Below, piece by piece: positions 34,435-48,357 of a stretch of 64,000 nt of DNA. A program made the translations under genes and the position numbers. Below the pieces are notes generated by a model. It saw nothing but the letters and a program-made list of their open reading frames with translations, was not told the origin of the DNA and made no database searches. Position 1 is the stretch's first letter. Every line of letters begins with the position of its first letter. The DNA lies in the NCBI GenBank assembly GCA_009760855.2, contig WPIO01000086.1, forward strand, positions 1,740,393 through 1,804,392. The letters run 5' to 3'. The stretch is from Cristatella mucedo. Its lineage: Eukaryota; Bryozoa; Phylactolaemata; Cristatellidae.

Positions 34435-35804
34435 TCCCCCTTCGGGGTGGAGAATGTTGAAACTAAGCAATCCTGAGCACTTGCACTACCAGGCCACCAA
34501 GTTCCAATGATGACAATATCATACGATCCTATGTATCTTGTATCAGACGATTAAGCTGCATAAGGTACATTCGTCTTCGTCAACCTTGGCCTTGTATCAT
34601 TGTGACACGAAGTAGCCAAACCATCCATTGGTCTATTATAAACGGATACGCCCACCATGTGACTTCCGGTGGCCATCTTGAAGGATTTGAAACGTCGGCA
34701 GGTTCATGTCTTGGCATCATCGTCGCTCTCGTCGTCGACTCCGGCTTGCCATCGGGACATCCTGACTTGCAGTTAGTGAGTACAAACGTGACATTGAGCC
34801 TTTTGTGCTGCTTTGTAGTGCCTTGTAACTCGCTGTAACTAGGCATTTGTTAATTTCTTTGGCTGTATGGCCGTCTGCTGTCTCGGCCATAGCACTGCTG
34901 GTGGCACTGCCATGTTTTTCCCTTGTGTCATCGGTGGTTAGCGTTGTCGTTATGTGCCATCCACGTCCTATCGAGGTTAAGTCATGTTGCACACACTTGG
35001 AACGTCCTTTTTGCATGTTTCTTTTTTTTTGTTCTCGTCGTTGTATTGGCGTGCTTCAGCATCGTCAAAGTATCGTATCGTCAAAGTACGTTCGTCGGCA
35101 CAAACAACGGTACTACGGTGCTACGGTACTGTGGCAGTACGGTGGCAGTACGGTGGCAGTAAGGCAAGGGACGTTCTCGTCGCCCATGACGTGCCAGTGC
35201 AAGCACTGGCTCGTCGACGGACCGATAGGCCGTATGCATCTGGACAGGCAGCATAGCTGCGTGTTCAGTGTTCAGCGTGCGTCCGTACGACAGCCTGGGC
35301 CGACTTGTTGGAGCTTGCCGTGCACTGTGGGAGCACGCGTGAACACGTTGCACGTGCTAGCCATGTTTCGTCGTTGGCTACTCGATGCCATGAACGTTGG
35401 TACGGAGCACGCTCGACGGCACGAGCGTGGCGCAACGTTGGCCTAAACGTGTGTGTGCGTGTCGGTCGGTCGGTCGGTCGGTCGGTCGGTCGGTCGTGTG
35501 GTGGCTTACACACGTGCACAAAACGTATTGCTAAAGGGATAGCATGGCTGTTACGTGTGGTCGTTGCAGCATGGCGGCGGCCTTTTGGCTAGGATGGGAG
35601 TGTAGTATGTGGTGTTACCCACCGAAGGGTAGGTAAGGAGGGAGCCCGTTGGTGTGGCAGCACGTGGTCATGGCGTTTGACTGGCGTGACCACGTGGTGC
35701 AGCGACGGTTGGGGTGAGTTGCGCGGACGACGCTCGTGGTGGGCAGACTGTCGCCAACGATGGCGCGCCTGGTGGATAATGTCAATGAGCGGCTGACGAT
35801 CGGT

Positions 35805-35993
35805 ATCGCTTCTCGGCCTTATGGCTAAGATCAAAGTGTAGTATCTGTTCTTATCAGCTTAATATCTGATACACGGTCCATCGGATCGTTATGATATTAA
35901 TCTGATTTTTGGAACTCGGCAAGGTGTCTGAGGCTTGCCTCGGCCTAGCCACGGGTTGACCTGGTATTGCAGTGCCTCCAGGACCAGCCCACC
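35805..35993 (+). ncRNA. U2 snRNA copy 16
   Basis: RNA consensus; 1559 bp spacing. The following hairpin is changed to an uninterrupted C run. The proximal upstream region reads GCGCGGACGACG for GCGGAAGGACG. Confidence 0.96.
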
Positions 35994-37366
35994 CCCCCCC
36001 CTTCGGGGTGGAGAATGTTGAAACTAAGCAATCCTGAGCACTTGCACTACCAGGCCACCAAGTTCCAATGATGACAATATCATACGATCCTATGTATCTT
36101 GTATCAGACGATTAAGCTGCATAAGGTACATTCGTCTTCGTCAACCTTGGCCTTGTATCATTGTGACACGAAGTAGCCAAACCATCCATTGGTCTATTAT
36201 AAACGGATACGCCCACCATGTGACTTCCCGGTGGCCATCTTGAAGGATTTGAAACGTCGGCAGGTTCATGTCTTGGCATCGTCGCTCTCGTCGTCGACTC
36301 CGGCTTGCCATCGGGACATCCTGACTTGCAGTTAGTGAGTACAAACGTGACATTGAGCCTTTTGTGCTGCTTTGTAGTGCCTTGTAACTCGCTGTAACTA
36401 GGCATTTGTTAATTTCTTTGGCTGTATGGCCGTCTGCTGTCTCGGCCATAGCACTGCTGGTGGCACTGCCATGTTTTTCCCTTGTGTCATCGGTGGTTAG
36501 CGTTGTCGTTATGTGCCATCCACGTCCTATCGAGGTTAAGTCATGTTGCACACACTTGGAACGTCCTTTTTGCATGTTTCTTTTTTTGTTCTCGTCGTTG
36601 TATTGGCGTGCTTCAGCATCGTCAAAGTATCGTATCGTCAAAGTACGTTCGTCGGCACAAACAACGGTACTACGGTGCTACGGTACTGTGGCAGTACGGT
36701 GGCAGTACGGTGGCAGTAAGGCAAGGGAGGGACGTTCTCGTCGCCCATGACGTGCCAGTGCAAGCACTGGCTCGTCGGACCGATAGGCCGTATGCATCTG
36801 GACAGGCAGCATAGCTGCGTGTTCAGTGTTCAGCGTGCGTCCGTCCGTACGACAGCCTGGGCCGACTTGTTGGAGCTTGCCGTGCACTGTGGGAGCACGC
36901 GTGAACACGTTGCACGTGCTAGCCATGTTTCGTCGTTGGCTACTCGATGCCATGAACGTTGGTACGGAGCACGCTCGACGGCACGAGCGTGGCGCAACGT
37001 TGGCCTAAACGTGTGTGCGTGTCGTCGGTCGGTCGGTCGGTCGGTCGGTCGGTCGGTCGTGTGGTGGCTTACACACGTGCACAAAACGTATTGCTAAAGG
37101 GATAGCATGGCTGTTACGTGTGGTCGTTGCAGCATGGCGGCGGCCTTTTGGCTAGGATGGGAGTGTAGTATGTGGTGTTACCCACCGAAGGGTAGGTAAG
37201 GAGGGAGCCCGTTGGTGTGGCAGCACGTGGTCATGGCGTTTGACTGGCGTGACCACGTGGTGCAGCGACGGTTGGGGTGAGTTGCGGAAGGACGCTCGTG
37301 GTGGGCAGACTGTCGCCAACGATGGCGCGCCTGGTGGATAATGTCAATGAGCGGCTGACGATCGGT

Positions 37367-37555
37367 ATCGCTTCTCGGCCTTATGGCTAAGATCAAAGTG
37401 TAGTATCTGTTCTTATCAGCTTAATATCTGATACACGGTCCATCGGATCGTTATGATATTAATCTGATTTTTGGAACTCGGCAAGGTGTCTGAGGCTTGC
37501 CTCGGCCTAGCCACGGGTTGACCTGGTATTGCAGTGCCTCCAGGACCAGCCCACC
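37367..37555 (+). ncRNA. U2 snRNA copy 17
   Basis: Consensus sequence; 1562 bp after the previous copy. Type B unit. Confidence 0.97.
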
Positions 37556-38918
37556 TCCCCCTTCGGGGTGGAGAATGTTGAAACTAAGCAATCCTGAGCA
37601 CTTGCACTACCAGGCCACCAAGTTCCAATGATGACAATATCATACGATCCTATGTATCTTGTATCAGACGATTAAGCTGCATAAGGTACATTCGTCTTCG
37701 TCAACCTTGGCCTTGTATCATTGTGACACGAAGTAGCCAAACCATCCATTGGTCTATTATAAACGGATACGCCCACCATGTGACTTCCGGTGGCCATCTT
37801 GAAGGATTTGAAACGTCGGCAGGTTCATGTCTTGGCATCGTCGCTCTCGTCGTCGACTCCGGCTTGCCATCGGGACATCCTGACTTGCAGTTAGTGAGTA
37901 CAAACGTGACATTGAGCCTTTTGTGCTGCTTTGTAGTGCCTTGTAACTCGCTGTAACTAGGCATTTGTTAATTTCTTTGGCTGTATGGCCGTCTGCTGTC
38001 TCGGCCATAGCACTGCTGGTGGCACTGCCATGTTTTTCCCTTGTGTCATCGGTGGTTAGCGTTGTCGTTATGTGCCATCCACGTCCTATCGAGGTTAAGT
38101 CATGTTGCACACACTTGGAACGTCCTTTTTTTGCATGTTTCTTTTTTGTTCTCGTCGTTGTATTGGCGTGCTTCAGCATCGTCAAAGTATCGTATCGTCA
38201 AAGTACGTTCGTCGGCACAAACAACGGTACTACGGTGCTACGGTACTGTGGCAGTACGGTGGCAGTACGGTGGCAGTAAGGCAAGGGACGTTCTCGTCGC
38301 CCATGACGTGCCAGTGCAAGCACTGGCTCGTCGGACCGATAGGCCGTATGCATCTGGACAGGCAGCATAGCTGCGTGTTCAGTGTTCAGCGTGCGTCCGT
38401 ACGACAGCCTGGGCCGACTTGTTGGAGCTTGCCGTGCACTGTGGGAGCACGCGTGAACACGTTGCACGTGCTAGCCATGTTTCGTCGTTGGCTACTCGAT
38501 GCCATGAACGTTGGTACGGAGCACGCTCGACGGCACGAGCGTGGCGCAACGTTGGCCTAAACGTGTGCGTGTCGTGTCGGTCGGTCGGTCGGTCGGTCGG
38601 TCGGTCGGTCGTGTGGTGGCTTACACACGTGCACAAAACGTATTGCTAAAGGGATAGCATGGCTGTTACGTGTGGTCGTTGCAGCATGGCGGCGGCCTTT
38701 TGGCTAGGATGGGAGTGTAGTATGTGGTGTTACCCACCGAAGGGTAGGTAAGGAGGGAGCCCGTTGGTGTGGCAGCACGTGGTCATGGCGTTTGACTGGC
38801 GTGACCACGTGGTGCAGCGACGGTTGGGGTGAGTTGCGGAAGGACGCTCGTGGTGGGCAGACTGTCGCCAACGATGGCGCGCCTGGTGGATAATGTCAAT
38901 GAGCGGCTGACGATCGGT

Positions 38919-39107
38919 ATCGCTTCTCGGCCTTATGGCTAAGATCAAAGTGTAGTATCTGTTCTTATCAGCTTAATATCTGATACACGGTCCATCGGAT
39001 CGTTATGATATTAATCTGATTTTTGGAACTCGGCAAGGTGTCTGAGGCTTGCCTCGGCCTAGCCACGGGTTGACCTGGTATTGCAGTGCCTCCAGGACCA
39101 GCCCACC
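38919..39107 (+). ncRNA. U2 snRNA copy 18
   Basis: Consensus sequence; 1552 bp spacing. Two extra G residues lie in the downstream hairpin (about 39119). Confidence 0.97.
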
Positions 39108-40480
39108 TCCCCCTTCGGGGGGTGGAGAATGTTGAAACTAAGCAATCCTGAGCACTTGCACTACCAGGCCACCAAGTTCCAATGATGACAATATCATACG
39201 ATCCTATGTATCTTGTATCAGACGATTAAGCTGCATAAGGTACATTCGTCTTCGTCAACCTTGGCCTTGTATCATTGTGACACGAAGTAGCCAAACCATC
39301 CATTGGTCTATTATAAACGGATACGCCCACCATGTGACTTCCGGTGGCCATCTTGAAGGATTTGAAACGTCGGCAGGTTCATGTCTTGGCATCGTCGCTC
39401 TCGTCGTCGACTCCGGCTTGCCATCGGGACATCCTGACTTGCAGTTAGTGAGTACAAACGTGACATTGAGCCTTTTGTGCTGCTTTGTAGTGCCTTGTAA
39501 CTCGCTGTAACTAGGCATTTGTTAATTTCTTTGGCTGTATGGCCGTCTGCTGTCTCGGCCATAGCACTGCTGGTGGCACTGCCATGTTTTTTTTTCCCTT
39601 GTGTCATCGGTGGTTAGCGTTGTCGTTATGTGCCATCCACGTCCTATCGAGGTTAAGTCATGTTGCACACACTTGGAACGTCCTTTTTGCATGTTTTTTT
39701 TTTGTTCTCGTCGTTGTATTGGCGTGCTTCAGCATCGTCAAAGTATCGTATCGTCAAAGTACGTTCGTCGGCACAAACAACGGTACTACGGTGCTACGGT
39801 ACTGTGGCAGTACGGTGGCAGTACGGTGGCAGTAAGGCAAGGGACGTTCTCGTCGCCCATGACGTGCCAGTGCAAGCACTGGCTCGTCGGACCGATAGGC
39901 CGTATGCATCTGGGACAGGCAGCATAGCTGCGTGTTCAGTGTTCAGCGTGCGTCCGTACGACAGCCTGGGCCGACTTGTTGGAGCTTGCCGTGCACTGTG
40001 GGAGCACGCGTGAACACGTTGCACGTGCTAGCCATGTTTTCGTCGTTGGCTACTCGATGCCATGAACGTTGGTACGGAGCACGCTCGACGGCACGAGCGT
40101 GGCGCAACGTTGGCTAAACGTGTGTGTGTGTGTCGTCGTCGGTCGGTCGGTCGGTCGGTCGGTCGGTCGGTCGTGTGGTGGCTTACACACGTGCACAAAA
40201 CGTATTGCTAAAGGGATAGCATGGCTGTTACGTGTGGTCGTTGCAGCATGGCGGCGGCCTTTTGGCTAGGATGGGAGTGTAGTATGTGGTGTTACCCACC
40301 GAAGGGTAGGTAAGGAGGGAGCCCGTTGGTGTGGCAGCACGTGGTCATGGCGTTTGACTGGCGTGACCACGTGGTGCAGCGACGGTTGGGGTGAGTTGCG
40401 GAAGGACGCTCGTGGTGGGCAGACTGTCGCCAACGATGGCGCGCCTGGTGGATAATGTCAATGAGCGGCTGACGATCGGT

Positions 40481-40669
40481 ATCGCTTCTCGGCCTTATGG
40501 CTAAGATCAAAGTGTAGTATCTGTTCTTATCAGCTTAATATCTGATACACGGTCCATCGGATCGTTATGATATTAATCTGATTTTTGGAACTCGGCAAGG
40601 TGTCTGAGGCTTGCCTCGGCCTAGCCACGGGTTGACCTGGTATTGCAGTGCCTCCAGGACCAGCCCACC
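40481..40669 (+). ncRNA. U2 snRNA copy 19
   Basis: Consensus sequence; 1562 bp after the previous copy. Type B unit. Confidence 0.97.
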
Positions 40670-42033
40670 TCCCCCTTCGGGGTGGAGAATGTTGAAACTA
40701 AGCAATCCTGAGCACTTGCACTACCAGGCCACCAAGTTCCAATGATGACAATATCATACGATCCTATGTATCTTGTATCAGACGATTAAGCTGCATAAGG
40801 TACATTCGTCTTCGTCAACCTTGGCCTTGTATCATTGTGACACGAAGTAGCCCAAACCATCCATTGGTCTATTATAAACGGATACGCCCACCATGTGACT
40901 TCCGGTGGCCATCTTGAAGGATTTGAAACGTCGGCAGGTTCATGTCTTGGCATCGTCGCTCTCGTCGTCGACTCCGGCTTGCCATCGGGACATCCTGACT
41001 TGCAGTTAGTGAGTACAAACGTGACATTGAGCCTTTTGTGCTGCTTTGTAGTGCCTTGTAACTCGCTGTAACTAGGCATTTGTTAATTTCTTTGGCTGTA
41101 TGGCCGTCTGCTGTCTCGGCCATAGCACTGCTGGTGGCACTGCCCTGTTTTTCCCTTGTGTCATCGGTGGTTAGCGTTGTCGTTATGTGCCATCCACGTC
41201 CTATCGAGGTTAAGTCATGTTGCACACACTTGGAACGTCCCTTTTTTTGCATGTTTTTTTTTTTGTTCTCGTCGTTGTATTGGCGTGCTTCAGCATCGTC
41301 AAAGTATCGTATCGTCAAAGTACGTTCGTCGGCACAAACAACGGTACTACGGTGCTACGGTACTGTGGCAGTACGGTGGCAGTACGGTGGCAGTAAGGCA
41401 AGGGACGTTCTCGTCGCCCATGACGTGCCAGTGCAAGCACTGGCTCGTCGGACCGATAGGCCGTATGCATCTGGACAGGCAGCATAGCTGCGTGTTCAGT
41501 GTTCAGCGTGCGTCCGTACGACAGCCTGGGCCGACTTGTTGGAGCTTGCCGTGCACTGTGGGAGCACGCGTGAACACGTTGCACGTGCTAGCCATGTTTC
41601 GTCGTTGGCTACTCGATGCCATGAACGTTGGTACGGAGCACGCTCGACGGCACGAGCGTGGCGCAACGTTGGCCTAAACGTGTGTGTGCGTGTCGGTCGG
41701 TCGGTCGGTCGGTCGGTCGGTCGTCGTGTGGTGGCTTACACACGTGCACAAAACGTATTGCTAAAGGGATAGCATGGCTGTTACGTGTGGTCGTTGCAGC
41801 ATGGCGGCGGCCTTTTGGCTAGGATGGGAGTGTAGTATGTGGTGTTACCCACCGAAGGGTAGGTAAGGAGGGAGCCCGTTGGTGTGGCAGCACGTGGTCA
41901 TGGCGTTTGACTGGCGTGACCACGTGGTGCAGCGACGGTTGGGGTGAGTTGCGGAAGGACGCTCGTGGTGGGCAGACTGTCGCCAACGATGGCGCGCCTG
42001 GTGGATAATGTCAATGAGCGGCTGACGATCGGT

Positions 42034-42222
42034 ATCGCTTCTCGGCCTTATGGCTAAGATCAAAGTGTAGTATCTGTTCTTATCAGCTTAATATCTGATA
42101 CACGGTCCATCGGATCGTTATGATATTAATCTGATTTTTGGAACTCGGCAAGGTGTCTGAGGCTTGCCTCGGCCTAGCCACGGGTTGACCTGGTATTGCA
42201 GTGCCTCCAGGACCAGCCCACC
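42034..42222 (+). ncRNA. U2 snRNA copy 20
   Basis: Consensus sequence; 1553 bp after the previous copy. Type B unit. Confidence 0.97.
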
Positions 42223-43582
42223 TCCCCCTTCGGGGTGGAGAATGTTGAAACTAAGCAATCCTGAGCACTTGCACTACCAGGCCACCAAGTTCCAATGATG
42301 ACAATATCATACGATCCTATGTATCTTGTATCAGACGATTAAGCTGCATAAGGTACATTCGTCTTCGTCAACCTTGGCCTTGTATCATTGTGACACGAAG
42401 TAGCCAAACCATCCATTGGTCTATTATAAACGGATACGCCCACCATGTGACTTCCGGTGGCCATCTTGAAGGATTTGAAACGTCGGCAGGTTCATGTCTT
42501 GGCATCGTCGCTCTCGTCGTCGACTCCGGCTTGCCATCGGGACATCCTGACTTGCAGTTAGTGAGTACAAACGTGACATTGAGCCTTTTGTGCTGCTTTG
42601 TAGTGCCTTGTAACTCGCTGTAACTAGGCATTTGTTAATTTCTTTGGCTGTATGGCCGTCTGCTGTCTCGGCCATAGCACTGCTGGTGGCACTGCCATGT
42701 TTTCCCTTGTGTCATCGGTGGTTAGCGTTGTCGTTATGTGCCATCCACGTCCTATCGAGGTTAAGTCATGTTGCACACACTTGGAACGTCCTTTTTGCAT
42801 GTTGTTTCTTTTTTGTTCTCGTCGTTGTATTGGCGTGCTTCAGCATCGTCAAAGTATCGTATCGTCAAAGTACGTTCGTCGGCACAAACAACGGTACTAC
42901 GGTGCTACGGTACTGTGGCAGTACGGTGGCAGTACGGTGGCAGTAAGGCAAGGGACGTTCTCGTCGCCCATGACGTGCCAGTGCAAGCACTGGCTCGTCG
43001 GACCGATAGGCCGTATGCATCTGGACAGGCAGCATAGCTGCGTGTTCAGTGTTCAGCGTGCGTCCGTACGACAGCCTGGGCCGACTTGTTGGAGCTTGCC
43101 GTGCACTGTGGGAGCACGCGTGAACACGTTGCACGTGCTAGCCATGTTTCGTCGTTGGCTACTCGATGCCATGAACGTTGGTACGGAGCACGCTCGACGG
43201 CACGAGCGTGGCGCAACGTTGGCCTAAACGTGTGTGCGTGTCGGTCGGTCGGTCGGTCGGTCGGTCGGTCGGTCGTGTGGTGGCTTACACACGTGCACAA
43301 AACGTATTGCTAAAGGGATAGCATGGCTGTTACGTGTGGTCGTTGCAGCATGGCGGCGGCCTTTTGGCTAGGATGGGAGTGTAGTATGTGGTGTTACCCA
43401 CCGAAGGGTAGGTAAGGAGGGAGCCCGTTGGTGTGGCAGCACGTGGTCATGGCGTTTGACTGGCGTGACCACGTGGTGCAGCGACGGTTGGGGTGAGTTG
43501 CGGAAGGACGCTCGTGGTGGGCAGACTGTCGCCAACGATGGCGCGCCTGGTGGATAATGTCAATGAGCGGCTGACGATCGGT

Positions 43583-43771
43583 ATCGCTTCTCGGCCTTAT
43601 GGCTAAGATCAAAGTGTAGTATCTGTTCTTATCAGCTTAATATCTGATACACGGTCCATCGGATCGTTATGATATTAATCTGATTTTTGGAACTCGGCAA
43701 GGTGTCTGAGGCTTGCCTCGGCCTAGCCACGGGTTGACCTGGTATTGCAGTGCCTCCAGGACCAGCCCACC
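43583..43771 (+). ncRNA. U2 snRNA copy 21
   Basis: Consensus sequence; 1549 bp after the previous copy. Type B unit. Confidence 0.97.
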
Positions 43772-45134
43772 TCCCCCTTCGGGGTGGAGAATGTTGAAAC
43801 TAAGCAATCCTGAGCACTTGCACTACCAGGCCACCAAGTTCCAATGATGACAATATCATACGATCCTATGTATCTTGTATCAGACGATTAAGCTGCATAA
43901 GGTACATTCGTCTTCGTCAACCTTGGCCTTGTATCATTGTGACACGAAGTAGCCAAACCATCCATTGGTCTATTATAAACGGATACGCCCACCATGTGAC
44001 TTCCGGTGGCCATCTTGAAGGATTTGAAACGTCGGCAGGTTCATGTCTTGGCATCGTCGCTCTCGTCGTCGACTCCGGCTTGCCATCGGGACATCCTGAC
44101 TTGCAGTTAGTGAGTACAAACGTGACATTGAGCCTTTTGTGCTGCTTTGTAGTGCCTTGTAACTCGCTGTAACTAGGCATTTGTTAATTTCTTTGGCTGT
44201 ATGGCCGTCTGCTGTCTCTCGGCCATAGCACTGCTGGTGGCACTGCCATGTTTTTTTTCCCTTGTGTCATCGGTGGTTAGCGTTGTCGTTATGTGCCATC
44301 CACGTCCTATCGAGGTTAAGTCATGTTGCACACACTTGGAACGTCCTTTTTGCATGTTTCTTTTTTGTTCTCGTCGTTGTATTGGCGTGCTTCAGCATCG
44401 TCAAAGTATCGTATCGTCAAAGTACGTTCGTCGGCACAAACAACGGTACTACGGTGCTACGGTACTGTGGCAGTACGGTGGCAGTACGGTGGCAGTAAGG
44501 CAAGGGACGTTCTCGTCGCCCATGACGTGCCAGTGCAAGCACTGGCTCGTCGGACCGATAGGCCGTATGCATCTGGACAGGCAGCATAGCTGCGTGTTCA
44601 GTGTTCAGCGTGCGTCCGTACGACAGCCTGGGCCGACTTGTTGGAGCTTGCCGTGCACTGTGGGAGCACGCGTGAACACGTTGCACGTGCTAGCCATGTT
44701 TCGTCGTTGGCTACTCGATGCCATGAACGTTGGTACGGAGCACGCTCGACGGCACGAGCGTGGCGCAACGTTGGCCTAAACGTGTGTGCGTGTCGGTCGG
44801 TCGGTCGGTCGGTCGGTCGGTCGGTCGTGTGGTGGCTTACACACGTGCACAAAACGTATTGCTAAAGGGATAGCATGGCTGTTACGTGTGGTCGTTGCAG
44901 CATGGCGGCGGCCTTTTGGCTAGGATGGGAGTGTAGTATGTGGTGTTACCCACCGAAGGGTAGGTAAGGAGGGAGCCCGTTGGTGTGGCAGCACGTGGTC
45001 ATGGCGTTTGACTGGCGTGACCACGTGGTGCAGCGACGGTTGGGGTGAGTTGCGGAAGGACGCTCGTGGTGGGCAGACTGTCGCCAACGATGGCGCGCCT
45101 GGTGGATAATGTCAATGAGCGGCTGACGATCGGT

Positions 45135-45323
45135 ATCGCTTCTCGGCCTTATGGCTAAGATCAAAGTGTAGTATCTGTTCTTATCAGCTTAATATCTGAT
45201 ACACGGTCCATCGGATCGTTATGATATTAATCTGATTTTTGGAACTCGGCAAGGTGTCTGAGGCTTGCCTCGGCCTAGCCACGGGTTGACCTGGTATTGC
45301 AGTGCCTCCAGGACCAGCCCACC
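45135..45323 (+). ncRNA. U2 snRNA copy 22
   Basis: RNA consensus; 1552 bp spacing. The downstream hairpin reads CCCCCCTCGGGGGGG, losing the usual T-T mismatch and loop. Confidence 0.96.
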
Positions 45324-46682
45324 TCCCCCCTCGGGGGGGAGAATGTTGAAACTAAGCAATCCTGAGCACTTGCACTACCAGGCCACCAAGTTCCAATGAT
45401 GACAATATCATACGATCCTATGTATCTTGTATCAGACGATTAAGCTGCATAAGGTACATTCGTCTTCGTCAACCTTGGCCTTGTATCATTGTGACACGAA
45501 GTAGCCAAACCATCCATTGGTCTATTATAAACGGATACGCCCACCATGTGACTTCCGGTGGCCATCTTGAAGGATTTGAAACGTCGGCAGGTTCATGTCT
45601 TGGCATCGTCGCTCTCGTCGTCGACTCCGGCTTGCCATCGGGACATCCTGACTTGCAGTTAGTGAGTACAAACGTGACATTGAGCCTTTTGTGCTGCTTT
45701 GTAGTGCCTTGTAACTCGCTGTAACTAGGCATTTGTTAATTTCTTTGGCTGTATGGCCGTCTGCTGTCTCGGCCATAGCACTGCTGGTGGCACTGCCATG
45801 TTTTTCCCTTGTGTCATCGGTGGTTAGCGTTGTCGTTATGTGCCATCCACGTCCTATCGAGGTTAAGTCATGTTGCACACACTTGGAACGTCCTTTTTGC
45901 ATGTTTCTTTTTTGTTCTCGTCGTTGTATTGGCGTGCTTCAGCATCGTCAAAGTATCGTATCGTCAAAGTACGTTCGTCGGCACAAACAACGGTACTACG
46001 GTGCTACGGTACTGTGGCAGTACGGTGGCAGTACGGTGGCAGTAAGGCAAGGGACGTTCTCGTCGCCCATGACGTGCCAGTGCAAGCACTGGCTCGTCGG
46101 ACCGATAGGCCGTATGCATCTGGACAGGCAGCATAGCTGCGTGTTCAGTGTTCAGCGTGCGTCCGTACGACAGCCTGGGCCGACTTGTTGGAGCTTGCCG
46201 TGCACTGTGGGAGCACGCGTGAACACGTTGCACGTGCTAGCCATGTTTCGTCGTTGGCTACTCGCTGCCATGACCGTTTGTACGGGAGCCCGCTGGACGG
46301 CACGGGCGTGGCGTAACGTTGGCCTAAACGTGTGTGCGTGTCGGTCGGTCGGTCGGTCGGTCGGTCGGTCGGTCGTGTGGTGGCTTACACACGTGCACAA
46401 AACGTATTGCTAAAGGGATAGCATGGCTGTTACGTGTGGTCGTTGCAGCATGGCGGCGGCCTTTTGGCTAGGATGGGAGTGTAGTATGTGGTGTTACCCA
46501 CCGAAGGGTAGGTAAGGAGGGAGCCCGTTGGTGTGGCAGCACGTGGTCATGGCGTTTGACTGGCGTGACCACGTGGTGCAGCGACGGTTGGGGTGAGTTG
46601 CGGAAGGACGCTCGTGGTGGGCAGACTGTCGCCAACGATGGCGCGCCTGGTGGATAATGTCAATGAGCGGCTGACGATCGGT

Positions 46683-46873
46683 ATCGCTTCTCGGCCTTAT
46701 GGCTAAGATCAAAGTGTAGTATCTGTTCTTATCAGCTTAATATCTGATACACGGTCCATCGGATCGTTATGATATTAATCTGATTTTTGGAACTCGGCAA
46801 GGTGTCTGAGGCTTGCCTCGGCCTAGCCACGGGTTGACCTGGTATTGCAGTGCCTCCAGACCACCAGCCCCCC
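46683..46873 (+). ncRNA. U2 snRNA copy 23, altered stem IV 3' side
   Basis: Consensus up to CCTCCAG, then ACCACCAGCCCCCC replaces GACCAGCCCACC (46859-46873), a 2-nt gain next to the stem IV base. The upstream spacer (46264-46315) also has many private substitutions. Spacing is 1548 bp. Confidence 0.9.
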
Positions 46874-48168
46874 CCCCTTCGGGGTGGAGAATGTTGAAAC
46901 TAAGCAATCCTGAGCACTTGCACTACCAGGCCACCAAGTTCCAATGATGACAATATCATACGATCCTATGTATCTTGTATCAGACGATTAAGCTGCATAA
47001 GGTACATTCGTCTTCGTCAACCTTGGCCTTGTATCATTGTGACACGAAGTAGCCAAACCATCCATTGGTCTATTATAAACGGATACGCCCACCATGTGAC
47101 TTCCGGTGGCCATCTTGAAGGATTTGAAACGTCGGCAGGTTCATGTCTTGGCATCGTCGCTCTCGTCGTCGACTCCGGCTTGCCATCGGGACATCCTGAC
47201 TTGCAGTTAGTTAGTGAGTACAACAAACGTGACATTGAGCCTTTTGTGCTGCTTTGTAGTGCCTTGTAACTCGCTGTAACTAGGCATTTGTTAATTTCTT
47301 TGGCTGTATGGCCGTCTGCTGTCTCGGCCATAGCACTGCTGGTGGCACTGCCATGTTTTTTCCCTTGTGTCATCGGTGGTTAGCGTTGTCGTTATGTGCC
47401 ATCCACGTCCTATCGAGGTTAAGTCATGTTGCACACACTTGGAACGTCCTTTTTGCATGTTTCTTTTTTGTTCTCGTCGTTGTATTGGCGTGCTTCAGCA
47501 TCGTCAAAGTATCGTATCGTCAAAGTACGTTCGTCGGCACAAACAACGGTACTACGGTGCTACGGTACTGTGGCAGTACGGTGGCAGTACGGTGGCAGTA
47601 AGGCAAGGGACGTTCTCGTCGCCCATGACGTGCCAGTGCAAGCACTGGCTCGTCGGACCGATAGGCCGTATGCATCTGGACAGGCAGCATAGCTGCGTGT
47701 TCAGTGTTCAGCGTGCGTCCGTACGACAGCCTGGGCCGACTTGTTGGAGCTTGCCGTGCACTGTGGGAGCACGCGTGAACACGTTGCACGTGCTAGCCAT
47801 GTTTCGTCGTTGGCTACTCGATGGGGTCGGTCGGTCGGTCGGTCGGTCGGTCGGTCGGTCGTGTGGTGGCTTACACACGTGCACAAAACGTATTGCTAAA
47901 GGGATAGCATGGCTGTTACGTGTGGTCGTTGCAGCATGGCGGCGGCCTTTTGGCTAGGATGGGAGTGTAGTATGTGGTGTTACCCACCGAAGGGTAGGTA
48001 AGGAGGGAGCCCGTTGGTGTGGCAGCACGTGGTCATGGCGTTTGACTGGCGTGACCACGTGGTGCAGCGACGGTTGGGGTGAGTTGCGGAAGGACGCTCG
48101 TGGTGGGCAGACTGTCGCCAACGATGGCGCGCCTGGTGGATAATGTCAATGAGCGGCTGACGATCGGT

Positions 48169-48357
48169 ATCGCTTCTCGGCCTTATGGCTAAGATCAAAG
48201 TGTAGTATCTGTTCTTATCAGCTTAATATCTGATACACGGTCCATCGGATCGTTATGATATTAATCTGATTTTTGGAACTCGGCAAGGTGTCTGAGGCTT
48301 GCCTCGGCCTAGCCACGGGTTGACCTGGTATTGCAGTGCCTCCAGGACCAGCCCACC
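48169..48357 (+). ncRNA. U2 snRNA copy 24
   Basis: Consensus sequence; only 1486 bp after the previous copy, because about 65 bp before the TCGG array is deleted at 47823. Confidence 0.97.
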
